37,560 nucleotides of DNA from Caulobacter endophyticus (GTDB lineage: Bacteria; Pseudomonadota; Alphaproteobacteria; Caulobacterales; Caulobacteraceae). The translations under genes and the position numbers were made by a program. Shown piece by piece: positions 32,355 to 37,560 of this stretch (position 1 is the first letter of the stretch; every line of letters begins with the position of its first letter). A model generated the notes under the pieces. That model made no database searches, was not told the DNA's origin, and saw only the letters and a list, made by a program, of their open reading frames with translations. The stretch covers positions 1-37,560 of the forward strand of contig NZ_QDKQ01000044.1 in the NCBI RefSeq assembly GCF_003116815.1, in the 5' to 3' direction.

Positions 32355-33620
32355 CTACCGGGTCTCGTCCGCGCGTCTGGCGCGAGACCGCGGCGGCGCT
32401 GAGCGCTCCTTCAGGCCATAGAGGCTGGGCAGGAGCTTGAGGCCCCCGAAGCGTTCCCGCTCGCACATGGCGCGCAGATAGCCGCCGGCCGAGCTGCGGA
32501 TCTCGCCATCTTTCCATCGGGCCAGCACGGTGGCCAAGGCGATGGCGGCGCGGTTGCGGCCCATCGCGTCGCGGGCTTCGCGCACCGCAGACAGATTGAC
32601 CCCCATCAGGGGTGCTGCGCGGCCGACGGCGTCGACCAGGTCCTCCCACTGGGCCGCGGCGGAATCCTCCAGGAAATCGGCGAGCTCAGGCACGGCTTCG
32701 AGCACCAGCGACAGCGGGATGACCTCCTCGCTGATCGCCGCCTCCACCGCGACCGGGTCAGCTTCCACCCCACGCCGGGTCGTTCGCGCCGACGGCTCGA
32801 CTACCTCTTTTCGAAGAGAAGAATACGTTGCTCCTGCGGATCTAGGCTGGGTTGTAGGTTCTTTCTGGGCTTCGTCCACGACGCCCCTGGGCTCAGATTC
32901 ATTGGATTTCCGAGCCTTCACCCAGGCCGCGTCAACCGCCGCCAGCAGCGCCTGGAATGTGTCATGCAGCGCCTCCAGCTCGGCGAGGCTGGGGGTCCGC
33001 GGCAGTCGGCCCAGCGCCAGGTCGACGGCGCCGGCCCAGTCGTAACCGGTGAAGCCCCGATGGACGGCGTCGGCGCAGACGGTGCGGATCTCCCGGCGGA
33101 TCTCGCCGAGCTTGCGCTTGAGATGGCGGCGCTGAGCCTGTTCCAGGCCGCGGGCGGCGGCATGGTCGGCGAACTCGTCCCAGCGCACGGCCATGGGGGC
33201 GAGGTCAAAGCCGAAGGCCTCGACGATGAAGCCGCGCTCGTCGCGGTATCCCCAGCGCTTGCCGTTGCCGCTGTCCTTCATGTGGACGAGGCCGGCGCGG
33301 ACGGCCAAGCGGACGAGACCCTGGACGCAGCTGCGCGAGCGCTGCAACTCCTCGCAGAGCGCATCGTTGGACGGCCAGGCCAGGGGATGGGTGCGACCCG
33401 TCCAATCCTGCTCGGCAGTGACCCGCACCAAGGCCCGGATCAGGCGTACGAGCCCGTCGCCGTACCCCAGGCGGGGCGCAGCGCGCTCGAACCGGTCAAG
33501 CAGCATGGCCTTGGAGATGCCCTCCGGAAGGCCCTGGTAGGTTTCGGCGAGCCGGGCGGCCGCCCACTGGGCGTCCGCCAGACGGCGCACGTCTCCCACC
33601 CCGTTCGAGACGGTCTGCAT
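32355..33620 (-). CDS. repC: RepC-like replication initiator
   Basis: This 421-residue protein matches RepC of alphaproteobacterial repABC-type replicons and ICEs. The N-terminal winged-helix part has WPSNDALCEELQRSRSCVQGLVRLAV, followed by the family signature KDSGNGKRWGYRDERG, AFGFDLAPM and WDEF (about 75-150). The C-terminal part (about 300-421) holds a region like that found in plasmid RepC proteins. RepC binds an origin usually located inside its own gene. A very strong ribosome-binding site (AAGGAGGAG) precedes the ATG at 33620. No repA/repB operon lies upstream; a candidate antisense RNA does. Confidence 0.87.
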   Translation of the reverse strand: MQTVSNGVGDVRRLADAQWAAARLAETYQGLPEGISKAMLLDRFERAAPRLGYGDGLVRLIRALVRVTAEQDWTGRTHPLAWPSNDALCEELQRSRSCVQGLVRLAVRAGLVHMKDSGNGKRWGYRDERGFIVEAFGFDLAPMAVRWDEFADHAAARGLEQAQRRHLKRKLGEIRREIRTVCADAVHRGFTGYDWAGAVDLALGRLPRTPSLAELEALHDTFQALLAAVDAAWVKARKSNESEPRGVVDEAQKEPTTQPRSAGATYSSLRKEVVEPSARTTRRGVEADPVAVEAAISEEVIPLSLVLEAVPELADFLEDSAAAQWEDLVDAVGRAAPLMGVNLSAVREARDAMGRNRAAIALATVLARWKDGEIRSSAGGYLRAMCERERFGGLKLLPSLYGLKERSAPPRSRARRADETR

Positions 33621-33721
33621 TTTCTGCTCCTCCTTGGGGAGGCCGCAGGCACACAGGTTCCCGTCGCGCGAACGCGCGTTTTTGGATTGCAGCGATGTCG
33701 GTGATTCGGTTAGAAAGAGCA

Positions 33722-33804
33722 GGAACTAGGAGCTCGGTCGGGGTTGGCGCCCCGTCTAGCGAATGACCTGGAGAACCCGGCGCGTTACAGCGAGCCGGGT
33801 TTTT
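33722..33804 (+). ncRNA. Candidate antisense RNA (ctRNA-like) upstream of repC
   Basis: On the strand opposite repC, a promoter-like pair TTGCAG (33687-33692) and TTAGAA (33710-33715), 17 bases apart, precedes about 83 bases. This stretch contains a CGGGG-TTGGCG-CCCCG hairpin (33739-33754) and ends at a classical terminator. Antisense RNAs in repABC replicons have the same layout: transcribed away from repC, within its leader, with a terminator stem. The RNA would pair with the repC message leader and limit initiation. The promoter match is only moderate. Confidence 0.5.
33774..33804 (+). terminator. Rho-independent terminator
   Basis: AACCCGGC (33774-33781) pairs with GCCGGGTT (33794-33801) and is followed by a run of five T on the plus strand only. 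All annotated genes here are on the minus strand, so the terminator must serve a plus-strand transcript, which is the main support for the antisense RNA. Confidence 0.75.
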
Positions 33805-34041
33805 CTATGCGCTCACGGCGTGTTTCCTTTCCTCGTCGCCCCCGTCGAAATAGACCTCGAACACGTGCTCGAGGGCGTCCATCCGATTGGCGAAGCCACG
33901 CTCGGCCTTCATCGCGTCAAGCAGTTCGATGAAGCGTTTTCCGACCATGCCGTTCAGCTGCGCCTTGCCGGCCGCGCGGGCCTGGGCGCGAAGGCGCTTC
34001 TGGTATTCGGCCTGATACGCAAGATCGTGAGCGGTCTTCAT
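33805..34041 (-). CDS. Small hypothetical protein of the conjugation region, possibly ribbon-helix-helix
   Basis: This is a 78-residue protein from ATG 34041 (an ATG further upstream would add 12). The basic N-terminal helix (YQKRLRAQARAAGKAQ) is followed by LNGMVGKRFIELLDAMKAERG and MDALEHVFEVYF, a strand-helix-helix spacing compatible with a ribbon-helix-helix DNA binder. It lies between trbI and repC in the same orientation. It could be an auxiliary relaxosome or transcription protein of the element; this is inferred from size and place only. It is not the DUF2274 protein that often follows trbI. Confidence 0.6.
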   Translation of the reverse strand: MKTAHDLAYQAEYQKRLRAQARAAGKAQLNGMVGKRFIELLDAMKAERGFANRMDALEHVFEVYFDGGDEERKHAVSA

Positions 34042-34168
34042 GGCGCCGCCGATAAGATCGCGATTCCAGCCGCCCAACTAATAAAGGTGAACGGCGAAAC
34101 ACCCGCGTTAAGCGAATAAAGACCCTTGATCTCTTTGGGAATCGGGCCGCTGTCGGTTGCTTGCCAAT
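34042..34168. other. AT-richer gap between trbI and the small hypothetical gene
   Basis: This 127-base gap is richer in A and T than its surroundings. It carries two near-direct copies of CTTTATT on the minus strand and short A-rich patches. It could hold the promoter of the 78-residue protein and repC; an origin of transfer is possible but no known nick-site motif was recognised. Confidence 0.3.
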
Positions 34169-35386
34169 TCAAGGGGTTGGCGGTCCTTCGGGCGGCAGGA
34201 CGAGGTCGCGGTCGATCAGCACCCGGACAAGCTGCCCGGGCGCGATGTGCAAGGTCGGCGCTCGCTGCAGGTCACGCTCGACCAGGCGCTGGCCGGTCTG
34301 GCCGGCGGCGGACGCCACGCCGCCGGCGGCGTCCTGCAGGACGACCTGGTCATCCCTCCGGCCGGCGCTGTTTTGGGCCGCCGCACCGCCGATCGAGATC
34401 AGGGTCGAAAGCCCGATGGCGCGGGCCAGCACGGGAAGGTGGCGGTCGGTCTTACCTGTGAGGCCGCTCATCCCGGCCGCATCGAGCCCGACCATCCCCC
34501 CAAGGTCGACGCTGCGGCCGCTGGGAAAAACCATCTGCGTCCACATGACCAAAACCCTTTCCTGGCCATAGCCGACCTGGCTGTCATAGCGACCGATCAG
34601 CCGCGTCCCTTGGGGGATCAGCACCGTGCGTCCGGTGCGGTGATCGAAAACCGGCTCTGTGACCTGGGCGATGACCGGCCCCGGCAAATCCGAATTAATA
34701 CCGGTGATGAGCGCCGCCGAGATCAGCGCGCCGGCCTTGACCTCGAAGGGCGACAGCGGCGGCCGCGGCAGGATCGGCGCCTGGGACCCGCGTGAAGCGG
34801 CCGCTGCGATGAACTGCTCCTTGGCCGAGACCGCCACAGGCGGGGCGGGGGCCGCGCCCGGGCTCCCCAGGGCCGGGGGCGCCAAGGGCGCGCCAGCTTC
34901 CGTCGCTCCGGCCGAGGGGCGAGGCCCGATCGCGCCGCCGGCCCCGTTGAAGAAGGGCGGCGAGGCGCGGGCGGCCAGGCTCTCCTGGCGCGCCCGCTGG
35001 ATCTCGGGAGAGACAGGCGGGGATGACTGCGCCGCAGGGGGCGGCGTCGCACCTGTCGGCGCTTCCGGACTGGCGGACGCGCCGAGCGGCGGCGGCAGGG
35101 CGGCCGGATCGTCGTAACGGGAAGGCAAACGGTCCTCGATCGGGGTGGGTCCCTCCGGGGCCCGCGGCGCTGGCTCCGGCGGGGCCGTCCGCCGCGACGC
35201 GCTCTGGCCCATGCCCAGGATGAAGCCGGCGCCGACCACCAGCACGATGGCGCCGCCGACGGCGGCGATCACCGCCGGCCGATAGCGCGTGATGGGCCGG
35301 CGCGGCGCCACCAGCACGCCCTCGGCCGGTCGCTTGGGCGCCGCGCTCGCGGCGGCGGGGTCGGCGGGCGGCGGCTCGACGCTCAT
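34169..35386 (-). CDS. trbI: Conjugal transfer protein TrbI (VirB10 family)
   Basis: This 405-residue type IV secretion core protein spans the envelope. Cytoplasmic tail 1-37, membrane helix about 38-59 (AVIAAVGGAIVLVVGAGFILG), a long Pro/Ala-rich periplasmic linker (about 65-210), then the VirB10/TrbI domain (about 215-400). That domain carries GALISAALITGINSDLPGPVIAQV, FDHRTGRTVLIPQGTRLIGRYDS, and GRSVDLGGMVGLDAAG. The start ATG 35386 forms ATGA with the trbG stop. Together with TrbG and TrbF it identifies a P-type (RP4/Trb) mating apparatus. Confidence 0.94.
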   Translation of the reverse strand: MSVEPPPADPAAASAAPKRPAEGVLVAPRRPITRYRPAVIAAVGGAIVLVVGAGFILGMGQSASRRTAPPEPAPRAPEGPTPIEDRLPSRYDDPAALPPPLGASASPEAPTGATPPPAAQSSPPVSPEIQRARQESLAARASPPFFNGAGGAIGPRPSAGATEAGAPLAPPALGSPGAAPAPPVAVSAKEQFIAAAASRGSQAPILPRPPLSPFEVKAGALISAALITGINSDLPGPVIAQVTEPVFDHRTGRTVLIPQGTRLIGRYDSQVGYGQERVLVMWTQMVFPSGRSVDLGGMVGLDAAGMSGLTGKTDRHLPVLARAIGLSTLISIGGAAAQNSAGRRDDQVVLQDAAGGVASAAGQTGQRLVERDLQRAPTLHIAPGQLVRVLIDRDLVLPPEGPPTP

Positions 35387-36486
35387 CGGCGCGCGCCCTG
35401 CCGGGTCAGCCGCACGATCACCGGCTTCTTGTCGCCCAGGCGCAGCTCGGCGCGGTCGATGATCCGGTCCACGACCAGGTAGCGACCGAGGAGCCGCGAG
35501 TTGACGAGCTGCGCATGATCGTCGGCGTCGAGGAGGAAGACGGGCGGAGCCTCGCGCACGGCCAGATCAGGCGGAAACTCGATGTAGGTCTTGGCGCCGT
35601 CGTCGAACACACGCACCGGCGTCCAGGGCGGCGCGCGGCCTTTCAGGGGCGTGACCAGATACCGAAAGTCCAGGCGCTCGACCGGTACGGCGGTCTGGAC
35701 GCGCAGCGCCTCGCTGGCCTGCTCGCCCGCGGCCCGGCGCGCGGCGTCGGCCGCTCTGGCCTTGGCCTCTTCTTGCGGATAGGTCCAGGACAGCACGCTG
35801 GTATAGGCCCCGCTGTCGGTGGAGACCGCGTCGATCAGATAGGTGCGCTGGTCGGTGGTCAGGACGAGGTTGGTGCGCAGGCCCCCGCGCATCGGCTTGA
35901 CCAGCACGATCACCTGCTGGGCCTCGCCGGTTCCGGCCTCGGTTTCCCCCAGCACCCAGCGCACCGTGTCGCCAGCGGCCTTGGCGATCAGCTTCTCGCC
36001 GGGGCGCAGCGCGATGGTGGTCAGGAACCTTGGACTGGTGTGGATCGCATAGAGCCGGCCGGGCTCGAAGGCGTGATAGAGCGCGGAGTTGACGAACACG
36101 CCGCTGGCCGGTCCGTCACGCGCCTCGGCGTTGGCCCGCTGCAGGGTCGCCAGCGGCCTGGCCAAGGCCAGGCTCGCCTCGGCCCGTCGGCGCGGGAGCC
36201 GCTGGCGCGCGGGCGCGACGCCCTGGACCGCGTCGGCAAGCGATGCGGCAGGCAGGGCGGTCGTCGCAGCCTGCGGGCCGGAGCCAGGGCCCGACCGTCC
36301 GGCCCCGACACTCGGAGTGGGTCCGCCGCTTCGGGGGACCGGCGGCAAGACCGCCGGCCGTGGCCCGTGGGTATGGGACGCCTGCGGCCCGGACGGATCG
36401 GCGGACGACGCGGCCGCCAGAGGCGCGCAGGCCAGGGCGGCTAGGAGGGCCAGGGCGCGGCCCGGCCGGGTAATAGGCAGGCTCAT
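35383..36486 (-). CDS. trbG: Conjugal transfer protein TrbG (VirB9 family)
   Basis: This is a 367-residue protein from ATG 36486 (ATGA overlap with trbF). A signal peptide (ALALLAALACAPLAAA) and an unusually long Pro/Gly/Ser-rich insertion (about 28-110) precede the VirB9/TrbG domain. That domain contains YAIHTSPRFLTTIALRPGEKL, GDTVRWVLGE, TNLVLTTDQRTYLIDAVS and the C-terminal PPWTPVRVFDDGAKTYIEFP stretch. It forms the outer-membrane-facing ring of the mating channel with TrbI. Longer in-frame starts upstream would destroy the signal peptide. Confidence 0.93.
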   Translation of the reverse strand: MSLPITRPGRALALLAALACAPLAAASSADPSGPQASHTHGPRPAVLPPVPRSGGPTPSVGAGRSGPGSGPQAATTALPAASLADAVQGVAPARQRLPRRRAEASLALARPLATLQRANAEARDGPASGVFVNSALYHAFEPGRLYAIHTSPRFLTTIALRPGEKLIAKAAGDTVRWVLGETEAGTGEAQQVIVLVKPMRGGLRTNLVLTTDQRTYLIDAVSTDSGAYTSVLSWTYPQEEAKARAADAARRAAGEQASEALRVQTAVPVERLDFRYLVTPLKGRAPPWTPVRVFDDGAKTYIEFPPDLAVREAPPVFLLDADDHAQLVNSRLLGRYLVVDRIIDRAELRLGDKKPVIVRLTRQGARR

Positions 36487-37172
36487 AGGTCGCGGCTCCA
36501 TTGGAAGCTGGTGATCTCCAGACCCCGGGCGTTGTCGAAGAGCTCGGCCTCGGTCTTGGGCGGCCTTGGGGCGAGGCTGAAAAGGCCCGTCCAGCGCACC
36601 GGCGGGCCGGCCACCCCCTGCAGGTAGGTCGTCTCGCGCCACTGGACCTGGAAGGTGGTCGGACTGCGCGGGAGCACCGAGGCGATCTCGACGGAGACCG
36701 CCTCCTGGCCCAGGCGCGCGGCCGGGTCGTGATCCTGGCCGTATTGGACGAGGCTGGCGCGCGCGGCCTGGTTGGTCATCCGTGTGGCCCGCGACCAGTT
36801 CTCCCGTAGGACCACCGGATCAGTGCTTTTGGAGCGCACGCGCTCGACGAACTCGGCGACGAAGCTGGCCTTGATGGCGTCGTCGGGCCTGTAGGCGCGA
36901 TCGGCCAGTTCGACGCGACCCGGCCGACCATATTGATCGATCGGCACGACATAGGTCGCGATCGGCCGGCGCAGCTGCACATAGAGAAAGGCGCTGGTGC
37001 TGAGCGCGGCCAGGGCCAGGCACCCGAAGGCCATCAGCCGCCAGTTGCCCGCCTGGACCCGCGCCGAGCCGATGCGATCGTCCCAGACCTGCGCGGCGCG
37101 ATGGTAGGGGGTCTCGTCCGGCGTGGACTGGCCATAGCGGTCCTGCGGACGCTTGAAGGCGTTGGACGTCAT
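36483..37172 (-). CDS. trbF: Conjugal transfer protein TrbF (VirB8 family)
   Basis: This 229-residue inner-membrane protein has the TrbF pattern: N-terminal NAFKRPQDRYG and TPYHRAAQVWDDRIG, a membrane helix (about 44-66), then a VirB8-like periplasmic domain with YVVPIDQYGRPGR and a C-terminal strand region FQVQWRETTYLQG. It nucleates assembly of the type IV secretion core. The start at 37172 has a weak AAGGGA ribosome-binding site. It is followed by trbG and trbI without gaps. Confidence 0.94.
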   Translation of the reverse strand: MTSNAFKRPQDRYGQSTPDETPYHRAAQVWDDRIGSARVQAGNWRLMAFGCLALAALSTSAFLYVQLRRPIATYVVPIDQYGRPGRVELADRAYRPDDAIKASFVAEFVERVRSKSTDPVVLRENWSRATRMTNQAARASLVQYGQDHDPAARLGQEAVSVEIASVLPRSPTTFQVQWRETTYLQGVAGPPVRWTGLFSLAPRPPKTEAELFDNARGLEITSFQWSRDL

Positions 37173-37183
37173 CTGTGGTCCCT

Positions 37184-37560
37184 TCAGGATGTTCGCGGTC
37201 GGGGCGGGTCGGGCTCCCAGTCCTCCGGCGCCTGGGGCTCGCCGGCCGGCGGCTCGGGCGGCGGCTCCTCCACTGGCCCCGAAGGCCCGACTGAAGACGG
37301 TGTGGACGGCGGCGCGGCGAAGGAGGCGCGCGCCCGGTCGACGACGGCGCTGGTGGAGGCGGCCTTTCGCGCGTCCGCGGCCGGCCCGCCGCCGCTTGAA
37401 CCGCCCGCGACGCCGCCGGGTGCGCCGCCGCCGGGGCCGCTGCTTGCACCCCCCCTTGCACCGCCGCCGGCGCTGCTCGGCAGGCGCGAGGCCGAGCGGA
37501 CCGAGGCGGCCGAACCGGCCGCGCCTGCGCCCATCGCCCAGCGGCCGGCCAGGGCCAGCC
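37184..37560 (-). CDS. trbL: C-terminal part of TrbL (VirB6-like), cut by the window end
   Basis: Only the last ~125 codons are in the window; the frame runs off the right edge. The visible part contains LALAGRWAMGAGAAGSAASVR-type sequence at the start and continues as a Gly/Ser/Pro-rich tail, typical of TrbL C-termini, ending PPRPRTS. The membrane segments lie outside. Its place just upstream of trbF matches the trb gene order. Confidence 0.82.
   Translation of the reverse strand, partial: LALAGRWAMGAGAAGSAASVRSASRLPSSAGGGARGGASSGPGGGAPGGVAGGSSGGGPAADARKAASTSAVVDRARASFAAPPSTPSSVGPSGPVEEPPPEPPAGEPQAPEDWEPDPPRPRTS

Noticed and set aside
33774..33804. Terminator assigned to repC or the 78-residue gene
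   Set aside because: The T-run follows the stem only on the plus strand, opposite to both genes.

Overview
The window is high-GC DNA from an alphaproteobacterium, most likely Caulobacter or a close relative. The basis for this is the caulonodin-like lasso peptide locus with its FecI/FecR/TonB-receptor/isopeptidase module, the RadC / strawberry-notch / ParB / Toprim / RepC / Trb gene order typical of alphaproteobacterial integrative elements, and overall GC-rich codon use. No rRNA, tRNA, CRISPR array or intact insertion sequence was seen.

Region 1 (1-1430) holds a DUF4386 membrane protein and two small, poorly supported ORFs on the minus strand. Region 2 (1497-12722) is a tightly overlapping plus-strand operon of eight genes for a reduced type II secretion apparatus: GspE ATPase, GspF platform protein, a TonB/TolA-like protein, two pseudopilins, and GspL-, GspM- and GspC-like proteins. 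It runs straight into a gene for a Sec-exported Rhs-repeat protein of about 1,495 residues. The last ~135 residues of this protein, and the following ankyrin-repeat gene, are AT-rich and read as an exchangeable toxin tip with its immunity protein. Secretin (GspD), major pseudopilin (GspG), GspH, GspK and prepilin peptidase are not in the window.

Region 3 (12723-14099) is mostly gene-poor, with a YjbR/MmcQ-like gene and strongly structured non-coding DNA. Region 4 (14100-24172) is a complete lasso peptide locus. FecI sigma factor, FecR anti-sigma, TonB receptor and lasso isopeptidase lie on the plus strand. A GntR regulator, two precursor peptides, the fused B leader-binding/peptidase protein and the C cyclase lie on the minus strand and converge on the isopeptidase. 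Both predicted precursors place Thr at leader position -2, Gly at core position 1 and Glu at core position 8. The same two-part promoter-like element with identical spacing precedes the receptor gene and the precursor operon, suggesting that surface signalling through FecI drives both arms.

Region 5 (24341-37560) is the replication and conjugation part of an integrative element or plasmid, all on the minus strand: trbL (partial), trbF, trbG, trbI, a small unknown gene, repC with a candidate antisense RNA upstream, a Toprim protein, a ParB-like protein, a strawberry-notch helicase with a clipped methyltransferase front, and radC. Each of the four gaps between repC and radC carries a repeated AGGCAGG-centred leader element that may be the radC RNA motif. 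The lasso locus directly abuts this block and may be its cargo.
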